Positions 9,117-18,119 of a DNA stretch of 64,000 bases are shown here, piece by piece. Made by a program: the position numbers and the translations under genes. The stretch covers positions 558,001-622,000 of the forward strand of contig LVKA01000008.1 in assembly GCA_001709035.1 (NCBI GenBank). The letters are read 5' to 3'. The stretch comes from Candidatus Thiodiazotropha endoloripes. GTDB lineage: Bacteria > Pseudomonadota > Gammaproteobacteria > Chromatiales > Chromatiaceae. The notes under the pieces were generated by a model. It saw only the letters and a list, made by a program, of their open reading frames with translations, made no database searches and had not been told where the DNA came from. Numbering within the stretch: the stretch's first letter is position 1; every line of letters starts with the position of its first letter.

Positions 9117-9161
9117 CACACACGAGCGGGGGATGAATCTGGCATTCAACCCCCACGTGTG
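9117..9161. terminator. Hairpin between convergent fabV and the Mrp operon
   Basis: An inverted repeat: CACACG and GGGGGATGAAT pair with ATTCAACCCCC and CGTGTG, with small mismatches. It lies 15 bases beyond the last Mrp gene and 140 beyond fabV. There is no clear T-run on either side, so the call is structural. Confidence 0.45.
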
Positions 9162-9175
9162 AATCGGTAATCGCC

Positions 9176-10885
9176 TCAGGCCAGCGGACCCAAGCTGAAG
9201 ATATCCAGCAACAGGAAAGCAAGGATGATTGAAATCCAGAACACCATGCTGCCGGTCGGCCAACTCTCCGATAGGTGATATTTGGCCAGCGGGGATTTGC
9301 CGAACTGCTCTTGCATGCCCTGTATTTGATTCGTAACCGTTGTCACCATCGACGCTTTTGCCCGCTGCAGAAAATTCACGGTTCGATGGGTGCCGGCAGG
9401 AATCAATCTGCGATAGAACCACTCCGCATCCAGGTTGACCGAGTGCAGTTCTGGTGGGTAGAGCCCCTGTTTATTGAGCCAGACAAACGCCAGGGCGGAG
9501 AAGAACAGCAACTGTGTCTGCGCCAGTACATGGGTCAGGTCATAGGGCCAGTAGTCGACTTCCCAGGGTAGCAACGCATAGAGATACTGCGGTTGCATGC
9601 CGATAAAGAGACAGAGAAATGCGGCCACGCTCATGGCGACCAGCATGTTCGTCGGCGCCTCTTGGGTGCGTATGCCGGAATCGTGGTGGAAGAAGGCAAA
9701 ATAGGGGATCTTGATGCCCGCGTGATGGAATACACCGGCCGAGGCGAACAGCATCAGCAGCCAGAAATAACCATGGTTCTCCTGCATCAGTGCGGTCATC
9801 ACCATCGACTTACTGACAAAGCCACTGAACAGTGGGAATGCGGAGATGGAGAGTGCACCGATCACACAGAGTGCGGTGGTTTTGGGCATCGATTTGTAGA
9901 GTCCGCCCAGGTCAGAGCCATTGATGTTGCCGACCCGGTAGAGTACCGCGCCCATGCTCATGAACAGCAAACCTTTAAAGATCACATCACTGAATGCGTG
10001 AGCGACGGCGCCGTTCAGTGCCAGTGCGGTGCCGATTCCGATACCGGTTACCATGAAGCCGACCTGGTTGATCAGACTGTAGGCCAGTACCCGGCGCAGA
10101 TCATTTTCGATTACCGCATAGAAGATCGGGAAGCAGGCCATGGTGACGCCGATATAGACCAGAATCTCTTCACCGGCAAAGCCTCTGGCCAGGGAGTAGA
10201 CGGCGACCTTGGTGGTGAAAGCGGAGAGAAAAACCGTGCCGGTCACGGTTGCTTCGGGATAGCCATCGGTAAGCCAGGTGTGGAGGAACGGAAAGGCGCA
10301 TTTGATGCCGAAGGCGATGAAGATCAACCAGCCGGCCACACCCACATCCAGGCCGATGTGATTGAATTCCAGTGTACCTGTCTGGTGGTAGTAGACCAGT
10401 GCACCGGCCAGCAGCAGTACCCCTGACAGAACCTGGTAGACCAGGTAGCGCATGCCGGCCTTCAATGCCCGTTCCGTGCCTCGTGCCCAGATCAGAAACA
10501 CGGAGCTGATGGCCAGCAGCTCCCAGAAAATGAACAGGGTAATCAGGTCGCCGGAAAAGACCGCGCCAAGCGCGCTGCCCGCATACGTCATGCCGGCAAT
10601 ATGCTGTTTTGTATCCTCCACATGCAGGGCGTAGATGGCGCCAAAGAAACTGGCGATACAGAACAGATAACCGAACAGCAGACTGAGCTTGTCTGCGCGC
10701 AGGATGCTCAGCTCATAACCCATCACGCTGTAGGCGACATCGGTGCCGGGGTTGATGCCCTGCCAGAGATAGAGCCCGGTCACCACCGGCGTAGCCAGCA
10801 GTATCAGCTGCCGCGGCAGACCACGGGTAAATGCAGCCAGCAGTGCGGCAGCAAAAAAGAGCAGGAACGGAGGTAGCTCACTCAT
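9176..10885 (-). CDS. Mrp-type antiporter, third NuoL/M/N-like (MrpD-like) subunit
   Basis: 569 residues from ATG 10885, which has GGGGAAG 9 bases upstream and overlaps the previous stop (ATGAGTGA); a longer frame to 10903 is less likely. About 14 membrane helices carry the proton-translocating antiporter domain (PF00361 type): FWELLAISSVFLIW with the conserved Glu, and KCAFPFLHTWLTDGYPEA with Lys and His residues in the channel. The C-terminus has a linker and a last helix. Last gene of the ten-gene operon. It probably forms one of three ion channels in the complex, moving H+ against Na+ or K+. A role next to a redox or bicarbonate partner cannot be excluded, but none is encoded here. Confidence 0.85.
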   Translation of the reverse strand: MSELPPFLLFFAAALLAAFTRGLPRQLILLATPVVTGLYLWQGINPGTDVAYSVMGYELSILRADKLSLLFGYLFCIASFFGAIYALHVEDTKQHIAGMTYAGSALGAVFSGDLITLFIFWELLAISSVFLIWARGTERALKAGMRYLVYQVLSGVLLLAGALVYYHQTGTLEFNHIGLDVGVAGWLIFIAFGIKCAFPFLHTWLTDGYPEATVTGTVFLSAFTTKVAVYSLARGFAGEEILVYIGVTMACFPIFYAVIENDLRRVLAYSLINQVGFMVTGIGIGTALALNGAVAHAFSDVIFKGLLFMSMGAVLYRVGNINGSDLGGLYKSMPKTTALCVIGALSISAFPLFSGFVSKSMVMTALMQENHGYFWLLMLFASAGVFHHAGIKIPYFAFFHHDSGIRTQEAPTNMLVAMSVAAFLCLFIGMQPQYLYALLPWEVDYWPYDLTHVLAQTQLLFFSALAFVWLNKQGLYPPELHSVNLDAEWFYRRLIPAGTHRTVNFLQRAKASMVTTVTNQIQGMQEQFGKSPLAKYHLSESWPTGSMVFWISIILAFLLLDIFSLGPLA

Positions 10886-11132
10886 CGTAATAATCTTCCC
10901 CACGCATCAGGACATTACGCATTTTCTTGGCAATCACGACCAGCAGAACGCAGGCGACAAAACCGTAAACGGCATAAAAGGCCGGCAGTTTCTCCCAGGC
11001 AAAGCCGATGTGGCGGTGCAGGACCAGGTCGAGCACGACTAACAGAATGCAAATGGCATAGAATCCTTTGAGCAGGCGATCAACATTCTCCTGCCGGTCA
11101 AAGATATGGATTTTCTCTTTTTCATCTGACAT
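10878..11132 (-). CDS. Small two-helix membrane protein of the Mrp operon
   Basis: 84 residues with a charged N-terminus (SDEKEKIHIFDRQENVDRLL), two hydrophobic helices (about 23-42 and 50-70) and an acidic tail (RGEDYYDE). It sits 1 base after the upstream antiporter stop and overlaps the next start, so it is certainly part of the operon. It is not one of the classical MrpA-G subunits. It may be an accessory or assembly subunit pairing the second and third large subunits. Family not identified. Confidence 0.8.
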   Translation of the reverse strand: MSDEKEKIHIFDRQENVDRLLKGFYAICILLVVLDLVLHRHIGFAWEKLPAFYAVYGFVACVLLVVIAKKMRNVLMRGEDYYDE

Positions 11133-11133
11133 G

Positions 11134-12600
11134 TCAGTAGCCTCCGACAGCTAAACTCGCCAGTCGATAGAAGGGATCTGGGTAGAAGAAGAGGATGATG
11201 CAGGCGGTCGATGTGATCACCATCGCCAGCAGTATCGACTTCGGTGCTTCCGCGATCTCTGTGTAGTGTTCGCCGCTTTCCGGTTTACTGAAGAATCCCC
11301 GGATCGGGATCGGCAGCAGATAGATGATGTTGAGCAGCGAGCTGATCATCAGCACGGCGAGCAGTAACAGCTGAGTGGTTTCGACCGCACCCAGAGCCAG
11401 GTACCACTTACTCCACATGCCACCGAAAGGCGGTAGGCCGATGATACTCAGGGTGCCGATAAAAAAGGCGGTAAAGGTGACGGGCATGGCGCGTCCCAGT
11501 CCGTTCAGTTCGCTGACCTTCTTTTTATGCCAGGCGACGAAGATTGCGCCAGCAGCGAAGAACAGGGTGATCTTGGCAAAGGCGTGCATCGCAATATGCA
11601 TCGAGGCGCCGATCAGGCCCGCTTTGCTGGCCAACATCGCCCCCAGAACGATGTAACTCAGCTGGCTGACGGTGGAGTAGGCCAGCCGCGCCTTCAGGTT
11701 GTCCTTGGTCATCGCAACCATGGAGGCGATCAATATGGTGGCGGCGGCTACCCAGATCAGGCCGCCGGTGACATCATTGGAGAGGATGAAATCACTGCCA
11801 AAGATGTAGATCGTCACCTTGAGCATGGTGAAGACACCGGCCTTGACCACAGCGACCGCATGCAGCAGGGCGCTGACCGGAGTGGGTGCCACCATCGCCG
11901 CAGGTAACCAGCGGTGAAAAGGCATCACGGCGGCTTTGCCGATACCGAACAGGAACAGCGCATAGAGCAGACCGGCCCAGGCGGGATCGATATGGCCGGA
12001 GAGAATACCACCCGGTTCGAAGTCGACGCGGCCGGTCAGCGACCAGGTCACCAGTATGCCGAGCAGGAACAGCGCGATCGATGTTCCCAGCAGAATACCG
12101 AGATAGACCCGTCCACCCTGCTTCGCTTCCGGGGTGCCGGCATGGGTGACCAGCGGATAGGTCGAGAGGGTCAGCAGCTCGTAAAATAGGAACAGGGTAA
12201 ACAGGTTGGCGGAGAAGGCGATACCCATGGTTGCGGCGATAGAGACTGCGAAGGCTGCGAAGAACCGGGTTTGATTCTGTTCGTTGTGGCCGCGCATATA
12301 ACCGATGGCATAGATCGAGGTGACCAGCCAGAGAATGCCGGCAATCAGTGCGAACAGCATGCCTAACGCCTCGATTTTGAAGCTAATGGCAATGCCGGGT
12401 ATCGGCTCGATCAGGGTCAGGGCAAACGTCTCGCCACCCATGAAGCGGTTCGCCAGCACGACTACCAGCACGGCAATCAATGCCGAACAGAGCAGGGTTA
12501 CCCCCTCCCTGACATCGGGGTTGTGGCGGGTGATGATTATGCCGGCTGCCCCCGCCAGTGGCAGCAGCAGGATCGTCAGCAACAATGTCTCGGCACTCAT
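11134..12600 (-). CDS. Mrp-type antiporter, second MrpD-like subunit
   Basis: 488 residues, about 14 membrane helices. The antiporter core is seen as FLFYELLTLSTYPLVTH (conserved Glu) and GKAAVMPFHRWLPAAMVAPTPVSALLHAVAVVKAGVF, the quinone/antiporter signature with Lys and His residues. Such subunits are homologues of complex I NuoL/M/N and carry out the proton-coupled half of Na+/H+ exchange. Its ATG overlaps the stop of the preceding MrpD (ATGA). Having a second subunit of this type beside mnhD suggests it replaces the N-terminal domain of MrpA, which is absent as a full-length gene. Confidence 0.88.
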   Translation of the reverse strand: MSAETLLLTILLLPLAGAAGIIITRHNPDVREGVTLLCSALIAVLVVVLANRFMGGETFALTLIEPIPGIAISFKIEALGMLFALIAGILWLVTSIYAIGYMRGHNEQNQTRFFAAFAVSIAATMGIAFSANLFTLFLFYELLTLSTYPLVTHAGTPEAKQGGRVYLGILLGTSIALFLLGILVTWSLTGRVDFEPGGILSGHIDPAWAGLLYALFLFGIGKAAVMPFHRWLPAAMVAPTPVSALLHAVAVVKAGVFTMLKVTIYIFGSDFILSNDVTGGLIWVAAATILIASMVAMTKDNLKARLAYSTVSQLSYIVLGAMLASKAGLIGASMHIAMHAFAKITLFFAAGAIFVAWHKKKVSELNGLGRAMPVTFTAFFIGTLSIIGLPPFGGMWSKWYLALGAVETTQLLLLAVLMISSLLNIIYLLPIPIRGFFSKPESGEHYTEIAEAPKSILLAMVITSTACIILFFYPDPFYRLASLAVGGY

Positions 12601-14072
12601 GGTTTCATCCCCCCGAGAATTGCAGCGGCTTGTTCAGCAACCCCCACCGTCAGGTCTGTATCCAGGCCGAAATAGATGTTGGCGAGCACCAGGCACCAGG
12701 TCGGCATGAGTAACATTAACGGTGCCTCGGTCACGACCTTGCGGTTATCGGTTACGGGTTTGAAATAGAGCGCTTCAATCAATTTGCCCATATAAACAAC
12801 GGCCAGTAGGGAGCCGATCAGAATTACAGCGACCGGCAGCCAGGCGGACTGCTCAAGGGCAGCCGTCACCAGGTACCATTTGCTGATAAACCCGGCAGTG
12901 CCAGGCACCCCGATCAGACTCAGGCCGCCGAGGACAATCGCGCCGAATGTCCAGGGCATTGCCCGGCCAAGGCCGTGGATCTGATCAAGACGGCATGAGT
13001 CGATGCGGTAGATGATGGCGCCAATGGCCATGAACAGCGCGCCTTTCATCAGGGCATGGTTGAACAGATGAATCAGGGTCGCCATCAGACCGGTTGCCGT
13101 GGCAAATCCGATCCCCAGAACCATGTAACCGATTTGAGCCACACTGGAGTAGGCCAACAGTCGTTTGATGTTTTTCTGGTAGATGGCATATACCGAGGCG
13201 ATGATCACGCCGGCCATGCCTGCAACGATAAATAGCTCATCGGCAGGAGTGGCTATGGTGAAGGTCTGCGGGAAAACGGTGAACAGTATGCGCAGCATCA
13301 CATACACGGCGACTTTGGTGGCCGTTGCGGCAAGAAAAACGGTGACCACCGAGGGAGCGTAGGTGTAGGCGTTCGGCAGCCAGAGGTGCAGGGGGAACAG
13401 TGCCAGTTTCAGGGCGATACCGACCATGATGAAAGTAAAGCCGGTTTCCACGGTATTAAGGTGCAGTACGGAGGGCAGGATATTCGCCATATCCTGCATG
13501 TTCAGTGTACCGGTCTGCGAATAGAGCAGGCCCACCCCGATCAGGTAGAAGGTGGCGCCGATGGTACCCATGATCAGGTATTGATAGGAGGATGTGAACG
13601 CCTGTCGGCTTTTCCCGAGGCTGATCAGTGCATAGGAGGAGAGTGATGAGATCTCCAGGAAGACGAAGACATTGAAGATGTCACCGGTCTGGGTGATACC
13701 GAGCAGGCCGGTCAGACAGAGTAGCAGGGCACTGTAAAATGTCGGTATCTTCTCTTCGGGAATCTCCCGTTCCACACTGTGCAGTGCATAGGGGAGGGTG
13801 AGTGCAGCGATGACCGCAACGATCAGGGCGACAAAGGCATTGACTGCATCGATGCGATACTCAATACCCCATGGCGGTGCCCAGCCACCCAGTTCATAAC
13901 TGATGACCCCACCTTGAAGTACCGACCAGAGTTGGATTCCGGCAAACACGGCACACACGACGGAAACGAAAAAAGAGGCCGCCCAGGGCAACCGGCCACG
14001 GGGTAAAACGGCCACCAGGGGTGCGGCAATCAGCGGTACGATGACCAGCAGCAGGCTTATATGATTTCCCAT
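12597..14072 (-). CDS. mnhD: Na+/H+ antiporter subunit D
   Basis: 491 residues, about 14 membrane helices, antiporter domain with VFLEISSLSSYALISLG (conserved Glu) and KLALFPLHLWLPNAYTYAPSVVTVFLAATATKVAVY. The position directly after mnhC (overlap by one base at 14072) and the sequence type identify it as the classical D subunit. It acts in the inner membrane as an ion-translocating channel and probably binds the small subunits C and A. It overlaps the next large subunit by 4 bases. Confidence 0.9.
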   Translation of the reverse strand: MGNHISLLLVIVPLIAAPLVAVLPRGRLPWAASFFVSVVCAVFAGIQLWSVLQGGVISYELGGWAPPWGIEYRIDAVNAFVALIVAVIAALTLPYALHSVEREIPEEKIPTFYSALLLCLTGLLGITQTGDIFNVFVFLEISSLSSYALISLGKSRQAFTSSYQYLIMGTIGATFYLIGVGLLYSQTGTLNMQDMANILPSVLHLNTVETGFTFIMVGIALKLALFPLHLWLPNAYTYAPSVVTVFLAATATKVAVYVMLRILFTVFPQTFTIATPADELFIVAGMAGVIIASVYAIYQKNIKRLLAYSSVAQIGYMVLGIGFATATGLMATLIHLFNHALMKGALFMAIGAIIYRIDSCRLDQIHGLGRAMPWTFGAIVLGGLSLIGVPGTAGFISKWYLVTAALEQSAWLPVAVILIGSLLAVVYMGKLIEALYFKPVTDNRKVVTEAPLMLLMPTWCLVLANIYFGLDTDLTVGVAEQAAAILGGMKP

Positions 14073-14428
14073 TACAGCGAGTGATCCAGATTATGAATTT
14101 CATCTTCTTCGATGGTGCCGTAGGTTTCCTTGATACGTACCACCAAAGCCAGCGCCAGTGCCGTCGTCGCCACGCCAACCACGATGGCGGTGAGGATCAG
14201 AACATGGGGTAGCGGGTTTGAATAGACTTTGACGCCTTCAGCGATAATGGGTGCGGCGCCTCCCTCCACCGTGCCCAGGCTGATATAGAGGAAAAAAACC
14301 GAAACCTGGAAGATGTTCAGGCCGATGATTTTTTTCACCAGATTGCCACGGCTGATCACCGTGTAGAGCCCGACCATCATCAAGATGATCACAACCCAGT
14401 AATTATAGTGGCCAATAAAGAATTCCAT
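14072..14428 (-). CDS. mnhC: Na+/H+ antiporter subunit C (NuoK-like)
   Basis: 118 residues with three membrane helices. The hallmark is the third helix NPLPHVLILTAIVVGVATTA, shared with NuoK and MrpC. A membrane Glu is present in VEGG/AEGVKVYSNPLPH. It overlaps mnhB and mnhD by one base on each side, so translation is tightly coupled. The slightly long acidic tail (TIEEDEIHNLDHSL) is unremarkable. Confidence 0.92.
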   Translation of the reverse strand: MEFFIGHYNYWVVIILMMVGLYTVISRGNLVKKIIGLNIFQVSVFFLYISLGTVEGGAAPIIAEGVKVYSNPLPHVLILTAIVVGVATTALALALVVRIKETYGTIEEDEIHNLDHSL

Positions 14429-14847
14429 TACTCTCTGCCCCTGCCTGCGAAGGCAAAAAATAGGATCAACATGGCCGAAGCCACCGTGATGCCGACACCC
14501 AGTTCGACCAGCAGGATGCCCAGGTGCTGGCCGGCAATCTGATTGCTGCCCAGAAATGTGTAATCGAGATAGTTGCCACCTAAAAACAGGGACTCTATTC
14601 CCACTCCGGCATAGATCACCACGCCGAGTGATGCCAGGATGCGCAACCAGTGATGCGGGATAATCTTCTCCGCGTTTTCGAGTCCGAAAACCAGGCTGTA
14701 GAGGATGATAGCAGCACTGAATATCACCCCGGCCTGAAAGCCGCCGCCGGGTCCGAAATCCCCATGAAACTGGACATAGAGTGCAAACAGGAGAATCAGC
14801 GGAATAATGAACTTTGCTATGACATGCAGGATCAGATTAGGCTTCAT
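14428..14847 (-). CDS. mnhB: Na+/H+ antiporter subunit B
   Basis: 139 residues from the ATG at 14847, which has AGGAGGGG six bases upstream; the ATG at 14862 lies on that ribosome site itself. Four membrane helices. The MrpB signature FHGDFGPGGGFQAG is intact, followed by the ILYSLVFG helix. MrpB is one of the small subunits contacting the MrpA C-terminal domains in the complex. The gene overlaps the end of the MbhD/E-like gene and the start of mnhC. Confidence 0.92.
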   Translation of the reverse strand: MKPNLILHVIAKFIIPLILLFALYVQFHGDFGPGGGFQAGVIFSAAIILYSLVFGLENAEKIIPHHWLRILASLGVVIYAGVGIESLFLGGNYLDYTFLGSNQIAGQHLGILLVELGVGITVASAMLILFFAFAGRGRE

Positions 14848-15427
14848 CTTGCCCCTCCTCATCCTTTGCTTTGAGCGCCGGTTTCGGGCGCTTGCCGCCG
14901 ATCAGTAGCAGTACCGCCACCGCGGCGGTGAAGATCACGGTGACTTCGCCCAGGGTGTCAAAGCCGCGATAACTTGCCAGTACGGCGGTTACTGTATTCG
15001 GTACCCCGGTGTCGAGCATCGAATTTTCAAGATAAAAACGTGCAACGTGTGTCTGTGACGGGGCATCAGGGGAGCCAAAGCTCGGTATATCCCAGGTGCC
15101 GTAAACCAGTGCCGAGCCGGTGACTATCACGACGATCAGCGGTAGCCATGCGGTGTGAGTCTGAGGTGCCTCGTCGTAGTAGGGCTCTTTCTTTCGCTTG
15201 ACCAATGCCAGGGTCGCCAACATCAAGACCGTGGAGATACCCGCACCCACAGCAGCTTCAGTAAAGGCCACATCAGGCGCATCCATCACCACGAACAGGC
15301 CGGCAGAGAGCAGGCTGAAGATTCCGAACAGCATCACGATCGCAAACAGATTGTTGATGCGCATGATCGCAATGGAGGTGGTCGCCAGAAAGGTGAGCAA
15401 AATAATATCGACTACAACATCAATCAT
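14837..15427 (-). CDS. MrpA C-terminal-like subunit (DUF4040/MbhD plus MbhE domains)
   Basis: 196 residues. The first half is the DUF4040/MbhD domain (about 10-75: DAPDVAFTEAAVGAGISTVL), resembling NuoJ. The second half is MbhE-like with a membrane helix after VTAVLASYRGFDTLGEVTVI. In classical Mrp these are the C-terminal part of the roughly 800-residue MrpA; here they form a free protein, as in group 2 Mrp and membrane-bound hydrogenase modules. The charged tail (KPKPALKAKDEEGQDEA) overlaps the mnhB ribosome site, so the two are coupled. Confidence 0.88.
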   Translation of the reverse strand: MIDVVVDIILLTFLATTSIAIMRINNLFAIVMLFGIFSLLSAGLFVVMDAPDVAFTEAAVGAGISTVLMLATLALVKRKKEPYYDEAPQTHTAWLPLIVVIVTGSALVYGTWDIPSFGSPDAPSQTHVARFYLENSMLDTGVPNTVTAVLASYRGFDTLGEVTVIFTAAVAVLLLIGGKRPKPALKAKDEEGQDEA

Positions 15428-15447
15428 GATTTTTCACTCCCCCCGGA

Positions 15448-15750
15448 CTATTTCTGATCGAGCTTGGGCTTGAGACCGCTGTGCTGTGCTGCGTTTGCCA
15501 GCGCATGTGAAGCAGTCGGGCTGGAAAAAAAGAGGAACACGAAGATCAGGGCCAGTTTAAAGGCCGCAATACTCCAGCCGGCCTGCAGTGCAAGACCTAG
15601 CAGAATCATCAAGGCACTCAGGGTATCGGTTATTCCGATCGCGTGCAGGCGGGTATAGAAGTCGGGAAAGCGGTGAATACCGATTCCACCGATGATGCCG
15701 AGCCCGGCGCCAACCAACAGAAAGATCGAACTGAGAATATCGATAATCAC
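15448..15750 (-). CDS. mnhG: Na+/H+ antiporter subunit G
   Basis: 100 residues with three membrane helices. MrpG features are GIGIHRFPDFYTRLHAIGITDTLSALMILLG and the SSPTASHAL loop near the end. It overlaps mnhF by 4 bases and is separated from the MbhD/E gene by 20 bases. Small subunit of the Mrp complex needed for assembly and ion exchange. Confidence 0.92.
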   Translation of the reverse strand: MIIDILSSIFLLVGAGLGIIGGIGIHRFPDFYTRLHAIGITDTLSALMILLGLALQAGWSIAAFKLALIFVFLFFSSPTASHALANAAQHSGLKPKLDQK

Positions 15751-16046
15751 TTCGGCTCTCCCTGTTTCACATTACCATCGAGGTTGTCCGAGGTGTGAAA
15801 ATTACCCTGTGCGACCAGCTTGAGGGCGGCAACGACACCAATGAAGTTGATCAGTGCATAGACCAGCGCAATATCCAGTACATCGGTTCTGCCGGATAGA
15901 AAAGCAAAAACCGCAATCAACAGCACCGTTTTGGTGCCATGCATGTTGACCGCAGCAATACGGTCATAGGTCGTAGGCCCTGCGAGCGCGCGCGCGATGG
16001 CCAATCCCATGGTGACCAGGATTGCCAGTGAAGCTACTATATACAT
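15747..16046 (-). CDS. mnhF: Na+/H+ antiporter subunit F
   Basis: 99 residues with three membrane helices. The conserved MrpF block RALAGPTTYDRIAAVNMHGT is intact, followed by TDVLDIALVYALINFIGVVA, which carries the conserved membrane Asp. It overlaps mnhE by one base and mnhG by four. In related transporters MrpF homologues also carry bile-salt or Na+ efflux alone, but the operon context makes it a complex subunit here. Confidence 0.92.
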   Translation of the reverse strand: MYIVASLAILVTMGLAIARALAGPTTYDRIAAVNMHGTKTVLLIAVFAFLSGRTDVLDIALVYALINFIGVVAALKLVAQGNFHTSDNLDGNVKQGEPK

Positions 16047-16522
16047 TATTCTTTGAAAACCCGGTTGGTAATCTCTTTCGACATGGTGCCGGTCGCCAGT
16101 TCGGCGGCTGCCTCTTTGCTGAGCGCATGCACAGTGAGGCTTTCATCCGATAGCTTGATCGTGACCGTACCAGGGGTCAGGGTAATGGAATTGGCATAAA
16201 TCACAGTCCCAAGGTCGGTCAGTTGCGACTGAGGGACCTCGATCACCTGCGGACTGATCGGTGTTTTTTCCCAGCTTAGGATCCGTTTGATAACGTCGAT
16301 ATTTGCTTTGATGATCTCGCCGAACAGATAGTAGTAATAGATAGGGAATTTTAACGAGAGATGCAGCGGATAGCTCTCGTGGTCGATGATATTCATACGG
16401 TGGGATAGGAATGCCGTGAGCGCAATCGAAACTGCCCCCAATCCCAGCAGCAGGGGTTCGAAATGCCCCGACAAGGAGATCCAGAACAGAAGCAGCAGTG
16501 CGATAAAGCTAAAATATCTCAT
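16046..16522 (-). CDS. mnhE: Na+/H+ antiporter subunit E, first gene of the Mrp operon
   Basis: 158 residues: two N-terminal membrane helices, then a soluble domain. The MrpE signature is NSITLTPGTVTIKL followed by LTVHAL, with KANIDVIKRIL before it. First gene of a ten-gene unit reading E-F-G-(MbhD/E)-B-C-D-D2-small-D3. Such operons support alkali and Na+ resistance and pH homeostasis, exchanging cytoplasmic Na+ or K+ for external H+. No obvious promoter was found in the 355 bases upstream. Confidence 0.9.
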   Translation of the reverse strand: MRYFSFIALLLLFWISLSGHFEPLLLGLGAVSIALTAFLSHRMNIIDHESYPLHLSLKFPIYYYYLFGEIIKANIDVIKRILSWEKTPISPQVIEVPQSQLTDLGTVIYANSITLTPGTVTIKLSDESLTVHALSKEAAAELATGTMSKEITNRVFKE

Positions 16523-16877
16523 TTCGATGGTCTAGGTTGGTTCGTGATTTAAATGACCCGCGCGTCCGGACAGATTAATGCGTGATTTCTGGTTCTGTTC
16601 CCCTACGGTCGTGACCCCGTCTCTCAGTGAATGTTACGGCGATTACCCGTTGCGATGATATGACAGTGATGGGTTAAAATCCAGTTGAGCTAACCGCGCA
16701 AACCCCCCTAATATACCACTTTTTTAGTTGATTGGGAGGTCAGGTCAGGGTTGCCGACATTAAATGATTATTGCCGCCGATGTTGAATGCTTAGCGGCTT
16801 GAGGGTGCCTGAGGAAAGCGGCTTTTTCGCTTGAGATACCCTATATAATAGGTGAGGATTTCAGCGCCAACATCCGG
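16523..16877. other. Intergenic stretch upstream of the Mrp operon
   Basis: No gene is seen. A short AAGCG/CGCTT hairpin with a T-rich loop lies near 16815-16831, 47 bases beyond the stop of the HD-GYP gene, and could be its terminator. On the minus strand a short piece near 16680-16710 recalls a tRNA 5' half (GGTTAGCTCAACTGG), but no cloverleaf can be completed. Confidence 0.4.
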
Positions 16878-18119
16878 TTATTCAGGGCTGATTTCTTCAG
16901 ATATAGAAACGGCGAGTTTTAAGCACACTTCCGGCTCCGCCTTTACGAGTTCGACCAGATCGGCATCCAATTGGCCCGATTCGGCCATCTCTCCGATCAC
17001 CTCAAGAATTTTCTGTAGCGCCATCGCGGCCCGATAGGGGCGGTCCTGGGCAAGTGCCTGAAAGACATCGGCCACTGCGATGATCCTGGCCTCCCGGGTC
17101 AACTCCTCACCAGTTCGACGAAAGGGGTATCCCTGTCCATTCGGCGCCTCATGATGGTAGGCGGCCCATAGGGCGATATCCTCGATCCCTTTAATCTCAC
17201 GCAGCACCTGATAGGTCTCAAAACTGTGTCGGTGGAGCAACAGCTTGTCGTCGGCGTCCAAAGGACCCGGTTTGTCCAGAACCTGATCCGGCACCCGCAG
17301 CTTGCCCAGGTCATGGAGCAGTCCGGCCACTTCGATGCGCTCGCAGGTATCGGAAGCCAAACTTGAACGCTCGGCCAAGTGGCGCGCCAGGCGTGAAACT
17401 CCGACAGAGTGTTCGAAGGTGAAGTGGCTCTTGGCATCGACGATGGTGGCGAAAATTCGCGCCAGCTGTTTCAGTTTATCGAATGAGACCGGTTGTGGGG
17501 TTGTGAAGCGCTCCATGTCGAAGAGAAAGCGCTGCAAGTGGGGTGGTTCCAGCATCATCCAGAATGCCTCGGAGTGTGACACCTGCACAAAAAGATCGAC
17601 CAGATCCGGACTGAACAGGGTTCCGGCATACTCCTGAATGGCCTTGCGGATATTCCCGGTCTGCTGAAGCAGATCCTTGCCGTAGTGGACCGCGGAGAGG
17701 GCATCGACCCGGTCCACCATGAAGATCAGGTTGGCGTCTCGGGCGATTTCAGGGTCGACATCACACTCCACCAGGGACTCCCAGGGTGTATGGTGGTAAC
17801 GCACGACCTGGGCGTAATCGTGGAAATAGGAGAAGCTCTCAAGCAGGGTTGCTCCGATCGCGGAGTGGGCATCGGCCCCCTCCCAAACCATCTCTTCAAC
17901 CAAGTGTGTATGTTCCTCCGTGGAAGAGACACCGCAGTCGTGCAGCATGCCGATGTGGAATAGGCGTTCGCGACCTTGCTTGTCCTTACCCATCATCTCG
18001 GCGCACTTGAATGCCATGTAACCCACCCGCTTACCATGGGCAGTCTCGTCAACCCCAACCAGGTCCAGTGCGTCGGCCAAAGCGTAGACGACCTGACGCA
18101 AATCGATTGAAACAGTCAT
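16878..18119 (-). CDS. HD-GYP domain protein (c-di-GMP phosphodiesterase type)
   Basis: 413 residues from ATG 18119, with GGAGGG upstream; the open frame reaches 18269 without support. Two HD-type domains: an N-terminal one (HGKRVGYMAF and MLHDCGVSSTEEH) and a C-terminal HD-GYP (about 265-390) with LLHDLGKLRVP, the HRHSFETYQVL block, HHEAPNGQGYPF carrying the GYP signature, and IIAVADVFQALAQDRPYR. The GYP domain linearises c-di-GMP to pGpG or GMP; the residues for the metal centre look intact. Soluble. It fits a window rich in c-di-GMP enzymes. Probably its own transcription unit. Confidence 0.9.
   Translation of the reverse strand: MTVSIDLRQVVYALADALDLVGVDETAHGKRVGYMAFKCAEMMGKDKQGRERLFHIGMLHDCGVSSTEEHTHLVEEMVWEGADAHSAIGATLLESFSYFHDYAQVVRYHHTPWESLVECDVDPEIARDANLIFMVDRVDALSAVHYGKDLLQQTGNIRKAIQEYAGTLFSPDLVDLFVQVSHSEAFWMMLEPPHLQRFLFDMERFTTPQPVSFDKLKQLARIFATIVDAKSHFTFEHSVGVSRLARHLAERSSLASDTCERIEVAGLLHDLGKLRVPDQVLDKPGPLDADDKLLLHRHSFETYQVLREIKGIEDIALWAAYHHEAPNGQGYPFRRTGEELTREARIIAVADVFQALAQDRPYRAAMALQKILEVIGEMAESGQLDADLVELVKAEPEVCLKLAVSISEEISPE

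Noticed and set aside
9593-10426. 277-codon plus-strand frame
   Set aside because: It lies opposite the antiporter gene, has no ribosome site or family features, and is a product of that gene's codon bias.
9176-16522. Complex I or DAB bicarbonate transporter
   Set aside because: MrpB, C, E, F and G signatures are present; no quinone, Fe-S or DabA-type gene is in the cluster.
16680-16710. tRNA-like sequence on the minus strand
   Set aside because: Only a D-arm-like piece; no anticodon arm, T-arm or acceptor pairing.
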